DNA of 64,000 bases from Breznakibacter sp047600785 (GCA_047600785.1 JASGKH010000002.1:496001-560000), one strand, 5' to 3'; positions 8,165-15,759 are shown, counted from the stretch's first letter. The notes: generated from the sequence alone by a model not told the origin. Numbers and translations: made by a program.

Positions 8165-9223
8165 TTATTTTAAATGGTTTTTAAAAAACATTTCCAATTT
8201 GTCGAACGGAATAACATCTGTCTTGTCGTACAAATCTACGTGAACAGCATTAGGAATAATCATCAACTCTTTCGGTTCGGAAGCCATTTTAAAAGCGTCT
8301 TCGCTGAAATAACGGGAATGTGCGTTTTCTCCCGCAATAATTAAAATCGGTCTTGGAGAAATTTCTTTGATGTAAGTCAGCAAAGGCATATTCATAAACG
8401 ACAACGCATTGGTGGCATTCCAGGCACCGGTAGAATTTAAAGAACGTTCGTGAAATCCTCGTGGCGTGCGGTAATAGTCGTGATATTCCTTTACAAATTG
8501 CGGTTCATCGCCTTTCAGTTTTTCAGCGTTCAATGTTGTTCCTGCGTGGAATGTTCCTGCTTCTGCATCTTTCCAACGTTGTTCGCCTAATTGCTCTAAT
8601 ATTTTGGTGCGTTGCTCCAATGTTGTGGCATCATTATAGCCTTTTGACATTACTCTTGACATATCATACATACTTGTAACGGCAACGGCTTTCACACGTT
8701 TGTCAATGGCAGTTGCGTTTAAGGCAAAACCACCAAAACCACAAATCCCGATGATCCCGATTTTATTTCTGTCCACATTTTTTTGTATTCCAAGAAAGTC
8801 TATTGCAGCGCTAAAATCTTCGGTGTTAATATCGGGAGATGCAACGCTGCGAGGTTCGCCACCACTTTCGCCTGTATAAGACGGGTCAAAGGCAAGTGCA
8901 ATAAATCCACGTTCTGCCATAATGTTGGCATACAATCCCGATGATTGTTCTTTTACCGCTCCGAAAGGTCCGCTAATGGCAAGTGCCGATAACGTTTCTT
9001 TGCCGTGATTTTTCGGAGTGTACAAATCGCCTGTAAGCGTAATGCCGTAACGGTTTTTAAAGGTTACTTTTTGACGTGTAACCTTGTCGCTCAACTCAAA
9101 AGTATAGTGTTCTGTTTTTGCTGTATCGTTTATTTTATCTGAATTTTGCTTGTTAGTATTTTGTGTGCAGGATTGCCCTAAAAGCATCAGGGTCGTAACT
9201 GCTAAAATTGACAATCTTTTCAT
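8165..9223 (-). CDS. Alpha/beta hydrolase lipoprotein (dienelactone-hydrolase-like)
   Basis: A 352-residue hydrolase. Lipobox LGQSC at residues ~15-19 indicates an exported lipoprotein. The core has the nucleophile elbow GICGFG, with cysteine where most esterases have serine, as in dienelactone hydrolases. The acid/base partners are probably near IIAGENAHSRYF and in IPNAVHVDLYD. The oxyanion region is ISGPFGAVKEQSSGLYA. The substrate is unknown; relatives cleave lactones or esters. Its ATG overlaps the stop of the acetyltransferase gene by four bases (ATGA), so translation is coupled. Confidence 0.85.
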   Translation of the reverse strand: MKRLSILAVTTLMLLGQSCTQNTNKQNSDKINDTAKTEHYTFELSDKVTRQKVTFKNRYGITLTGDLYTPKNHGKETLSALAISGPFGAVKEQSSGLYANIMAERGFIALAFDPSYTGESGGEPRSVASPDINTEDFSAAIDFLGIQKNVDRNKIGIIGICGFGGFALNATAIDKRVKAVAVTSMYDMSRVMSKGYNDATTLEQRTKILEQLGEQRWKDAEAGTFHAGTTLNAEKLKGDEPQFVKEYHDYYRTPRGFHERSLNSTGAWNATNALSFMNMPLLTYIKEISPRPILIIAGENAHSRYFSEDAFKMASEPKELMIIPNAVHVDLYDKTDVIPFDKLEMFFKNHLK

Positions 9224-9795
9224 TTTATTTCTGTTTTAAATTTTTTAATGATTTTTGCTGGTATTCCGCCTACAATCGTATTGTCGGGAACGTCTTTTGA
9301 AACAACCGCTCCTGCGGCCACGATTGCATTTTCGCCAACGGTTACGCCTTGCAAAATGGTGGCGTTTGCACCAATCCACGCATTTTTTTTGATATGGATA
9401 TGTCCAACCATTAATGAATGCCTGCTTTCGGGTGAAACTGGATGTCCTTCGGATAGTAAACTGACTTTCGGCGCAATCAGTACGTTATCTTCTATGGTAA
9501 TTCCTCCCAAATCCAAAAAAGTACAGTCGAAATTGATGAAGACGTTTTTGCCAATCTTGGTATGCTTTCCGTAGTTGATGTACAACGGTGTAAATACAGC
9601 AACGCTTTTATCAATTTCCGAACCTGTGATTTGGCTTAATAAATTTCTCACTTCGTTCGGGTCGGAAGTACTGTTCATCTGAACAAGCAATTTTTTTGTA
9701 GCATACGAAGCCTCTATTATTTTATAGGCTTCGGAGTCGTTGGACGGGATGGCTTCTCCGTTTTTCAGTCGCCCTAAAACATCTGTTGTTTGCAT
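9220..9795 (-). CDS. Left-handed beta-helix O-acetyltransferase (maltose/galactoside type)
   Basis: A 191-residue hexapeptide-repeat acetyltransferase of the Maa/LacA type. An N-terminal helical mac domain (~10-60) is followed by left-handed beta-helix repeats. The catalytic histidine is probably in LLSEGHPVSPE, and the acetyl-CoA-contacting end is NAWIGANATILQGVTVGENAIVAAGAVVSKDVPDNTIVGGIPA across its turns. It transfers acetyl from acetyl-CoA to sugars or related hydroxyls. It is the first structural gene after the AraC regulator and overlaps the hydrolase start by four bases. Confidence 0.85.
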   Translation of the reverse strand: MQTTDVLGRLKNGEAIPSNDSEAYKIIEASYATKKLLVQMNSTSDPNEVRNLLSQITGSEIDKSVAVFTPLYINYGKHTKIGKNVFINFDCTFLDLGGITIEDNVLIAPKVSLLSEGHPVSPESRHSLMVGHIHIKKNAWIGANATILQGVTVGENAIVAAGAVVSKDVPDNTIVGGIPAKIIKKFKTEIK

Positions 9796-9885
9796 TGTCC
9801 TACTTATTTACAATGCAAAGTTAAAATCAAAGCCCCGCAACGGCTTTGCTGTGAGGCTCAAATTGCTTTACTGACAGGCTCGATT

Positions 9886-10713
9886 TTAAATTTCGGTCGG
9901 TGGTATTCCGTATTGCTTTTTAAATGCCGTAGAGAAGTGCGAGGGATTTTTAAAGCCGACTTCAACATATACGTCCTGTACTTTTTTGCCTTCTTCTTGC
10001 AGTTTTACATAGGCTGTTTCCAATCGTTTTTTTATCAGCCATTTTTGCGGTGTGAGGTTGCTTATTTTCTTGAAATCTCTTTTGAATGTTGCCAGACTTC
10101 TTCCTGTAAACGAGGCAATTTGCTCCATTGTAAGGTCTTCCATATAGTTGTCATTGAGGAACTCCCAAAGGTCAATCTTCCAAGGTTCGGCAAAATCAAA
10201 AAGTATCGGGTAAAACAGTTCGTTACTGTTCAGTAAAGCGTAAATTCCTTCCAACAATTTCAAATGCGTAACGCCTTCCGTTGGTTTTACGTTGCTGTCA
10301 AAATATGGTGTGAGCGACTGGAACAAACTTTTAATGGCAGGGGTTGCCTCTAATTTGAAAACGGTTTTATCAGAAATTTTTACATCTTTCGGGATTTCAG
10401 ATTTGTTCATTTTGCTGTAAAACTCTCGCAATACATTACGTTTGAACGTTAATGAAATGCCTTTATACAAATCTTCTCCTTTGCTGTTTTTGTACATTTT
10501 TAAGCGATGGTCTCTTCGGATAAAAGCACAATCGCCAGCCTGCAATTTTATCTTTTTGTTTCTGTCCTCAATAACCTGTTCACCCGAATACAAGTACACC
10601 AAAACGTGTTCAGGCGTAGCGTGAATGCACTTTTCGCTGTAATCAGAAAAGCACGAAAGAAATATGCCCGAATAATTTATGGTTTTTAATTTATCGTCTT
10701 GCTGCACGTCCAT
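9886..10713 (-). CDS. AraC-family transcriptional regulator
   Basis: 275 residues. An N-terminal cupin-like sensor domain (~1-130; HVLVYLYSGEQVIEDRNKKI, LQAGDCAFIRRDH) is followed by the two-HTH AraC domain at the C-terminus (ENDN-type LTMEQIASFTGRSLATFKRDFKK and VQDVYVEVGFKNPSHFSTAFKKQYG). ATG at 10713 is preferred to a TTG ten codons upstream. It heads a five-gene set running to 6560 and is the likely regulator of that set. Orthologous AraC-dehydrogenase-hydrolase groups are common in Bacteroidota. Confidence 0.88.
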   Translation of the reverse strand: MDVQQDDKLKTINYSGIFLSCFSDYSEKCIHATPEHVLVYLYSGEQVIEDRNKKIKLQAGDCAFIRRDHRLKMYKNSKGEDLYKGISLTFKRNVLREFYSKMNKSEIPKDVKISDKTVFKLEATPAIKSLFQSLTPYFDSNVKPTEGVTHLKLLEGIYALLNSNELFYPILFDFAEPWKIDLWEFLNDNYMEDLTMEQIASFTGRSLATFKRDFKKISNLTPQKWLIKKRLETAYVKLQEEGKKVQDVYVEVGFKNPSHFSTAFKKQYGIPPTEI

Positions 10714-10855
10714 AATTTCCGTTGTTACGTTTTTAACGTACAAAAGTGAAATTTATATTCCTGTATTGCTTTGTTGTAAGGCTCATTTTGTCTTTCTATA
10801 AAGCTCAATTTTCTGTGTCGGCCGGTGTCGGGTTACAGGAGCGTCCGACCATTGG

Positions 10856-10993
10856 CGCTAACGGGGCGACGGTATGGTTAGTAAAAGATTGCGGGTGATT
10901 TCCTGTCAAGTTACAAGAAAAATTGAAGCGGGCCAAACCCATTGTATAACACTAAACCCCTTATGACGTATGGCCGTTTATTGTGTGCTGTGT
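10856..10993 (-). repeat. CE4, weaker cassette boundary element
   Basis: CGCTAAC (10856-10862) is identical to the outer box of CE6 and CE7, and sits just upstream of the AraC regulator. The inner arms GGTTAGT (10876-10882) and ACTAAACC (~10953-10960) pair only with a bulge. No clear GTTAGCG partner is present before the DUF4405 gene stop; the best candidate is GTTTATT at ~10976. It is probably a degraded or divergent member. Confidence 0.4.
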
Positions 10994-11485
10994 TTATTTT
11001 ATTAATTTGTCCAAAGTAGTCATAAACCATTTCATCTTGCTTGAAACATGTAATATAAGATATACAAATAAGATTAATGCAATTTTGTCGTGTATTTCGA
11101 TAAAGAATTTACGTAATGATTCATCCCCACCCGTGAAATTAATGAGCCAAGACAAGTAGCCGGTTATTGCAACGAGTAGAAAAACAATTGAAAGAGTAAT
11201 CACGAGTTTGTTTTTTGCAATCAGTTTTTTTGTAATTACAATTTTAAACCATCGCCAATGTGAAATGATATGATAAACCATGAAAAAAGAAAAAATCACA
11301 ACGGAAACTTTATGGATCAATGACCAACCGGAATGGTTAAAACCCCACACAAGCCTGTCAATATCTATTCCTCCATGATTTCCAATATGATATTTGAACT
11401 GTATCAATAAACCAGAAAATGCCATAAACAATCCCGAAAGAAGTAGTATTAGGTTTGTTTTTATAATAATATATGAACTTTTCAT
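10994..11485 (-). CDS. DUF4405-type membrane protein, putative b-type cytochrome
   Basis: 163 residues with four predicted transmembrane helices (about 8-28, 52-74, 92-114, 132-150). Conserved histidines sit in helices 2 and 4: LIHKVSVVIFSFFMVYHIISHW and EIHDKIALILFVYLILHV. Such paired histidines are typical of heme-binding four-helix membrane domains, so a b-type cytochrome that passes electrons across or into the membrane is likely. Its ATG overlaps the stop of the NAD(P)H oxidoreductase gene by four bases, supporting a functional pair. Confidence 0.75.
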   Translation of the reverse strand: MKSSYIIIKTNLILLLSGLFMAFSGLLIQFKYHIGNHGGIDIDRLVWGFNHSGWSLIHKVSVVIFSFFMVYHIISHWRWFKIVITKKLIAKNKLVITLSIVFLLVAITGYLSWLINFTGGDESLRKFFIEIHDKIALILFVYLILHVSSKMKWFMTTLDKLIK

Positions 11486-12081
11486 TTATATTCTTCCCTG
11501 GCAAATATTTTTTCAATCTTGGTAAGCCATAATTTGCGTTTTTGGGCGGAAACCGATTTAACCATGTTAAAGCTAATCCATTTTCTGTTTTTATATCCTA
11601 ATTTCCAGAATGTTCCTCTCATCAAGGCTTTTTGAATTGCATTACCAAAAACAATTCGATACAAAATGCTCGGTGTGTTCATTGTTGTAATGACGGTTAC
11701 TCCCTTTATATTAGCCAATAGTGGTTTCATCTTTGTGTTACTACCATTTATGTAATCATAAGCAACCCCAGGGAAGATAACTTTATCTATAAAACCTTTC
11801 ATTAAAGCAGGCATTAGTTCCCACCAAATTGGAAAAATAAGAACAATATGGTCCGCTTTCTCAAGTTTGTTTTTATATTCAATAACCTTAGGGTCAATAG
11901 GATTCTTATTCCTAAATGCTTGTAAGTCTTCTGAGGTCATTACAGGATTAAATTTATCTTTGTCAAGATTAATGACATCGACCTCATGATTAGCTTTTTG
12001 AAGTCCGCGAATTGCAGAATTTAAAATTTCGTTGCAATAACTTTTTTCATAAGGATGGTTAAATACAATTACTATTTTCAT
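11482..12081 (-). CDS. Flavodoxin-fold NAD(P)H oxidoreductase
   Basis: A 199-residue member of the NQO1/KefF-type flavodoxin-like family. IVIVFNHPYEKSYCNEIL is the phosphate-binding start of the FMN/FAD site. FPIWWELMPALMKGFIDKVI is the diagnostic WW motif region, and VTTMNTPS follows. It probably reduces quinones or related acceptors with NAD(P)H. It is coupled to the DUF4405 membrane protein by a four-base overlap. A palindrome TAACAATTGTTA lies 58-70 bases upstream of its start and is repeated upstream of the ferredoxin gene, so both are probably under one regulator, plausibly the Crp-family protein two genes upstream. Confidence 0.88.
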   Translation of the reverse strand: MKIVIVFNHPYEKSYCNEILNSAIRGLQKANHEVDVINLDKDKFNPVMTSEDLQAFRNKNPIDPKVIEYKNKLEKADHIVLIFPIWWELMPALMKGFIDKVIFPGVAYDYINGSNTKMKPLLANIKGVTVITTMNTPSILYRIVFGNAIQKALMRGTFWKLGYKNRKWISFNMVKSVSAQKRKLWLTKIEKIFAREEYK

Positions 12082-12135
12082 AATTTGTACTGTTTAAAAT
12101 ATACAGCACAAAGGTCTGGAATGAAAAACGGCTGA

Positions 12136-12157
12136 ACGATAACAATTGTTAAGAAAT
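12136..12157 (-). promoter_or_regulatory. Candidate Crp-type operator before the NAD(P)H oxidoreductase
   Basis: The perfect 12-base palindrome TAACAATTGTTA (12140-12151) lies in a 22-base block identical to the one at 12454-12475. Its centre is ~64 bases upstream of the oxidoreductase start. A two-fold symmetric site is what a Crp/Fnr dimer would bind. Confidence 0.55.
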
Positions 12158-12169
12158 GGAACTCGATTT

Positions 12170-12409
12170 CTATTTATTGATAGAAATTCGGGTTAAAGAA
12201 TGCGAAGCGCAAACTTTAGTACATTTCAAACAGCCAATGCAATTATCAGCATTAACAAAACGGATATGTTTGTGCCACAGAATATTTATCCTACCAAAAA
12301 CGTTATGGGAACATACTTCCTGGCATTTCCAACATGCCACACATTTTTTTGTATCAAGCTGTATATATTTTGTGCGTGATTGTGCACGCTTGCGTAATAC
12401 CCGTTCCAT
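12170..12409 (-). CDS. Small 2[4Fe-4S] ferredoxin-type protein
   Basis: 79 residues with two CxxCxxCxxxC motifs, CVACWKCQEVC and CIGCLKCTKVC, each able to bind one [4Fe-4S] cluster. The spacing is that of bacterial ferredoxin domains. The extra length between the motifs (FGRINILWHKHIRFVNADN) is normal for small electron carriers. Together with the flavodoxin-fold oxidoreductase and DUF4405 heme-type membrane protein it makes a short electron-transfer chain. ATG at 12409 lies ~55 bases downstream of the second copy of the palindrome. Confidence 0.85.
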   Translation of the reverse strand: MERVLRKRAQSRTKYIQLDTKKCVACWKCQEVCSHNVFGRINILWHKHIRFVNADNCIGCLKCTKVCASHSLTRISINK

Positions 12410-12453
12410 ATTTTGATGATTTCCAACAAAAGTCTTCGAAAATGCCTTACTCT

Positions 12454-12475
12454 ACGATAACAATTGTTAAGAAAT
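12454..12475 (-). promoter_or_regulatory. Candidate Crp-type operator before the ferredoxin gene
   Basis: A second copy of the 22-base block with TAACAATTGTTA at 12458-12469. It sits between the stop of the Crp-family gene and the start of the ferredoxin gene, suggesting that the regulator controls its neighbours from two sites 300 bases apart. Confidence 0.55.
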
Positions 12476-12482
12476 CAATTTT

Positions 12483-13037
12483 TTACTTTCTATTTCTAAT
12501 CCTACTAAGTGAAATAGGGGTTATACCTAAAAATGAAGCGATATAATGTTGTGGAACCCGTTTGATTATTTCAGGATGGTTTCTAACTAAATCTTCATAC
12601 CGTTCTTGTGGAGTATCCTTAATCCGGGAAAGAAAAAGCTGTCCGTAATTTCTAAAACGCTGGAAAATAAGGTCTTGAAATTTATTTTTAAATTCAGGGT
12701 AGATTTTTAAAAGTTCTGTGAAGTCCCCTTTTCCGATTGTGAAAATAATCGAAGGTTCTATGCTTTCAATTGTAAACAGACTTGGTTTGTTACTCATAAA
12801 ACTGTCAATTGAAGCAACTGGCTGTCCCTCAAAAAAGAATTGAAAAGTAATGTCTTTCCCATCTTTATTAAACCACTCACGCAAGCATCCTTTTTTTATG
12901 AAATATATGTTGTCAGCAATTTCTCCCTCACGTAATAAGACTGATTTAGGGGCAATTTCTTTTTCAATGAAAGTCTCATGAAACTTAGCCCAGTTCTTCT
13001 TATCTTCTTTTATTATATTAATCAATTTGTCAATCAT
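12483..13037 (-). CDS. Crp/Fnr-family transcriptional regulator
   Basis: 184 residues. The N-terminal cyclic-nucleotide-binding beta-roll (~25-115; SVLLREGEIADNIYFIKKGCLREWF) and the C-terminal winged HTH (VPQHYIASFLGITPISLSRIRNRK) match the Bacteroidota type lacking an Fnr iron-sulfur cysteine set. ATG at 13037 is chosen: an in-frame extension to 13196 would read through the structured element CE5 and has no family similarity. The ligand is unknown. It probably regulates the redox genes directly downstream, which carry two copies of a palindromic site. Confidence 0.88.
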   Translation of the reverse strand: MIDKLINIIKEDKKNWAKFHETFIEKEIAPKSVLLREGEIADNIYFIKKGCLREWFNKDGKDITFQFFFEGQPVASIDSFMSNKPSLFTIESIEPSIIFTIGKGDFTELLKIYPEFKNKFQDLIFQRFRNYGQLFLSRIKDTPQERYEDLVRNHPEIIKRVPQHYIASFLGITPISLSRIRNRK

Positions 13038-13057
13038 TGTCAGGACTGTTAGGTGTT

Positions 13058-13261
13058 TCTTAACATTGCACACAACGGAGCACCGGTTTCGGTCTGGAAT
13101 GACGCCAAGCCATTTGATGGGCGAAGTCCGCGAAGCGGCAAGCCTATCAGGTGGCGGTATGAAACGTGCCGGATTACGGGGCCGTGTTCCTATCAAAAGC
13201 TTGAGGTGAGAGCGGGACGAACACCCATTAAAGCCGACATGTTTTATGGCCGCGTGTTAGC
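13058..13261 (-). repeat. CE5, long structured cassette boundary
   Basis: The outer boxes are TCTTAAC (13058-13064) and GTTAGCA (13255-13261). The inner arms are 13153-13172 (contains TATGAAACGTGCCGG) and 13234-13253 (contains CCGACATGTTTTATG), pairing with G-T wobbles. A deeper stem is GTGTTC (13184-13189) / GAACAC (13219-13224). Its left half shares TTGATGGGCGAAGT (13114-13127), an AA-CCTATC block and GTTCCTATC (13186-13194) with CE3, in the same order. The conserved layout with compensating differences in the arms points to selection on a folded single strand. Confidence 0.7.
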
Positions 13262-13269
13262 ACCTGTTT

Positions 13270-14379
13270 TTATTTCATGTATTTTTCAAACAATTTAATT
13301 GCAGCAGATTTTAAATCGTCGTATATAAAGTCGTCATTAAATCCAATTCCTGGATTAAAATGTATATCACCTTTATTGGCACATAGTAAATATTTAGGGC
13401 CACCCAATTCAATAGATATTGGAGAAAATTCTGTTTGTACTCTTAAAACGATTTTACCCGCATTGTCAACTACATAAAATAGATGCTTATTGTAAATATT
13501 GCCTTTATCTGCATTTTCATAACGCTCAAAGACCTGAATCAAGTAATTATTCCATTTAAATTGGTCGAAGCAAAACATATCTTCTAAATCGTCTTTTAGT
13601 TCTCCCTTATCATGTGCTTCATATAGTTTGTTTTTGTATGGCTTTGCTTTATCATATTCCTTGCGGTGATGGTATATTTGAATAAGTTTTGCATAAGAAT
13701 GATAATCAATCGGGTCTAATTGAATAAGTTCAATAAATGCAGACTCAGCTTTGTCATAATTTCCGTTTAAAGATTCAAGCAGTCCAATATTAAACAGGGC
13801 GTTTATGTATGAATTTGATTCTTTAGAGATTTTTGATTTAGCAGTGTAAAATGCTTCTAATGCCTTGTCATCTTGTTTTAAATCAGAATAAGTTTGTGCG
13901 ATCATTGAAAATGGTCTGTCTTGGCAATTCTTTTGTTCTGTCGCTTTTTTATATGATTCAAGTGCTAAATCATAATTTTCGAGTTGATAATATGAGTCGC
14001 CGAGTCCACTATAAAAAACAGCATCATCTGGTTTTAAATCTATTGCTACTTGAAAGCACTTTGTCGCATCGTTATATTTGCCCATGTAATTTAATGTGGA
14101 AGCCTTAATGTAATAAGGTGCTGGGTCTTTAGAATCTTTAGCTATGGATAAGTCCATAAGTTTGATGCAATTGTTGTCATCTTCTTTCATATAGTATGCT
14201 TGTCCAATGTAAAACAAAGCCTTTGCTGAATATTCCATAGGTTTTGTAGCGTATTGCTCAATTATCTTGTCATACTGATTATTGTCCGATAAAGTCTTAA
14301 GCTCATCGGCAATTTTATCTTGAGCAAAAGTTGTCAAGCTAAAAGTTGTCAAAATAATTGTCGTAAAAATTTTGTTCAT
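13270..14379 (-). CDS. Exported TPR-repeat protein
   Basis: 369 residues. The signal peptide MNKIFTTIILTTFSLTTFAQ fixes the ATG at 14379; a 27-codon extension upstream would run into element CE6. Residues ~25-260 hold about six tetratricopeptide repeats (ALFYIGQAYYMKEDDNNC, APYYIKASTLNYMGKYNDA, AVFYSGLGDSYYQLENYDLA, NALFNIGLLESLNGNYDKAE and others), a scaffold for protein contacts. The last ~100 residues are a separate, unrecognised domain. No catalytic residue is evident. It is a single-gene unit bounded by CE5 and CE6, the most cassette-like arrangement in the island. Confidence 0.82.
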   Translation of the reverse strand: MNKIFTTIILTTFSLTTFAQDKIADELKTLSDNNQYDKIIEQYATKPMEYSAKALFYIGQAYYMKEDDNNCIKLMDLSIAKDSKDPAPYYIKASTLNYMGKYNDATKCFQVAIDLKPDDAVFYSGLGDSYYQLENYDLALESYKKATEQKNCQDRPFSMIAQTYSDLKQDDKALEAFYTAKSKISKESNSYINALFNIGLLESLNGNYDKAESAFIELIQLDPIDYHSYAKLIQIYHHRKEYDKAKPYKNKLYEAHDKGELKDDLEDMFCFDQFKWNNYLIQVFERYENADKGNIYNKHLFYVVDNAGKIVLRVQTEFSPISIELGGPKYLLCANKGDIHFNPGIGFNDDFIYDDLKSAAIKLFEKYMK

Positions 14380-14400
14380 AGTTGTCGTTTTTTTTATTGG

Positions 14401-14533
14401 CGCTAACGGGTGGTGGTTTGGCGTTCGGGTAGTTAGCGGAACACAGTCCCTGTCAACCAAGCGAATAAATGTACGGGAGACAAGACTTTCAAATCACACT
14501 TTCGCGAGCCTGACGCCAAACTGCGTGTTAGCG
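14401..14533 (-). repeat. CE6, attC-like element (best example)
   Basis: The outer boxes CGCTAAC (14401-14407) and GTTAGCG (14527-14533) are exact inverted copies. The inner arms GTTTGGCGT (14416-14424) and ACGCCAAAC (14513-14521) pair perfectly over 9 bases. The spacers between outer and inner arms are unequal (8 and 5 bases), and a ~88-base variable centre separates the arms. This R-L-L-R design is that of integron attC sites, although the boxes differ from the GTTRRRY consensus. The stop codon of the SDR gene (14528-14530) lies inside the GTTAGCG box. Confidence 0.7.
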
Positions 14534-15466
14534 GTTTGGCGTTTTCTGTTCATTCATTATTTGCTCAATTCCTTGCCGGTAAGTAGTCACTGAAAATTCG
14601 GGAAATCGTTGTTTGAATTTAGTGGAAATGAAAATGTTGTTATGCTCGTATCGTGGTAATAGCTCTTGTACTTCTCTAAGTTGCTTATTGAAAATCGAAC
14701 CAATTTTGAAAACAAATTTGGGAATTACGGAATACTGAAGCTGCTTGCCGTAAATATCGGAAGCCAAAGCAATGAATTCTTTGTAGGTTAGTCGGTTTTC
14801 ATCGCAAGGTAAATGCCACGTTTGATTGTATGTGCCAGGCGTGTTCCCGATTAACGCCATTGCTTTACTTGCATCAGGTGTCCAAACCAATGTTCTAAAT
14901 GTATTGTCGCTTAAAAATACTTTCAGTTTTTTATTTTGTTCTATGCGATCAAAGATAGTTGTGTTCGTTATGCTTTGCGTTTTCCCTGTCCCGTAAAATT
15001 CAGGTGCCCTACAAATAACAGCTTCTATGTTTTTTGATTTTATTTCGTCTAAGAGCATTGTCGCTATTTCTGCTCTCACTTTTCCTTTTTGCCCAACAGG
15101 TGCAAACGCAGTTTCTTCGGTTAGCGGATTGTCGTTTTGCGGATACATATAAGTGTTGTCAAAGAACACTAATTTGGTGTGATGCTTTTTACAAGCATCA
15201 ATCACATTCCGTACCATAATCGGGAATTGTTTTGTCCATATTTCGGTGTCCATTGGCAAGCCAGCTGTTAAATACGCAATTTCACTTCCTTTTACAGCTT
15301 CATCTGTTTTTTCCTTGTCCAATAAGTTTGCAGGAAAAAGTGTATCAGTATCATTTACTTTCTTCGGATTTCTGCTGACAAGCCTGATGTCGGAAGCATA
15401 GTTGCGTTTTAGTTCTTTCGCCAATTCTATTGCAATTTGTCCGTTTGCTCCAAGTATTGTTTGCAT
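14528..15466 (-). CDS. NAD(P)-binding SDR protein (epimerase/dehydratase-like)
   Basis: A 312-residue extended/atypical SDR. ILGANGQIAIELAKEL at the N-terminus is the Rossmann glycine-rich loop (GANGQIG type). LVFFDNTYMYP holds the Tyr position of the active site. The substrate half (ITNTTIFDRIEQNKKLKVFL, AMALIGNTPGTYNQTWHLP) resembles NAD-dependent epimerases. The catalytic Tyr-x-x-x-Lys is not clear, so it may be a regulator-like or reductase member. The gene is flanked by CE6 at its 3' end and CE7 upstream, and its stop codon is embedded in the CE6 outer box. Confidence 0.8.
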   Translation of the reverse strand: MQTILGANGQIAIELAKELKRNYASDIRLVSRNPKKVNDTDTLFPANLLDKEKTDEAVKGSEIAYLTAGLPMDTEIWTKQFPIMVRNVIDACKKHHTKLVFFDNTYMYPQNDNPLTEETAFAPVGQKGKVRAEIATMLLDEIKSKNIEAVICRAPEFYGTGKTQSITNTTIFDRIEQNKKLKVFLSDNTFRTLVWTPDASKAMALIGNTPGTYNQTWHLPCDENRLTYKEFIALASDIYGKQLQYSVIPKFVFKIGSIFNKQLREVQELLPRYEHNNIFISTKFKQRFPEFSVTTYRQGIEQIMNEQKTPNR

Positions 15467-15521
15467 TTATTTTTTGAAATAGTCTGTGAGTTTAATTTGT
15501 ATGGTGTCGGTTTATAGTGAT

Positions 15522-15611
15522 CGCTAACGTTCGCATATAAAGCGTACCGAAACACCAAATTAATAATTAATCATCAAACTCTGCCGGCATGATTTATATG
15601 TCTTGTTGGCG
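15522..15611 (-). repeat. CE7, compact attC-like element
   Basis: Outer boxes are CGCTAAC (15522-15528) and GTTGGCG (15605-15611), 6 of 7 paired and the seventh a G-T. Inner arms are CATATAAAGCGTACCG (15534-15549) and CGGCATGATTTATATG (15585-15600), 13 of 16 paired. Spacers are 5 and 4 bases, and the centre 35 bases. At 90 bp total it is within the usual attC size range. Confidence 0.65.
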
Positions 15612-15645
15612 ACTATGCATTACTTTCCTCTTTCCCCAATTTAAT

Positions 15646-15759
15646 TCAGTCATGTTTTATGCTAGTCGTACCACTGGAAATTGTATCAATTTTCTCTTGA
15701 ATAATTTTCTTCATCAGATTCACAATTGAAGAGTCGTTGTCGTTACGATAGTCCAAATA
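15646..15759 (-). pseudogene. C-terminal gene fragment next to CE7
   Basis: A 37-codon open tail (…NDSSIVNLMKKIIQEKIDTIS…, stop TGA at 15646-15648) has protein-like composition but is preceded in frame by a stop. Its 5' part is absent, and 45 bases further right the direct repeat begins. It is the position where a cassette gene would sit, so it is probably the surviving 3' end of one. No family was recognised. Confidence 0.35.

Noticed and set aside
13038..13196. In-frame N-terminal extension of the Crp-family gene
   Set aside because: It reads through the inverted repeat CE5; the domain begins at the ATG at 13037. The same applies to the TPR gene extension 14380-14460 through CE6.
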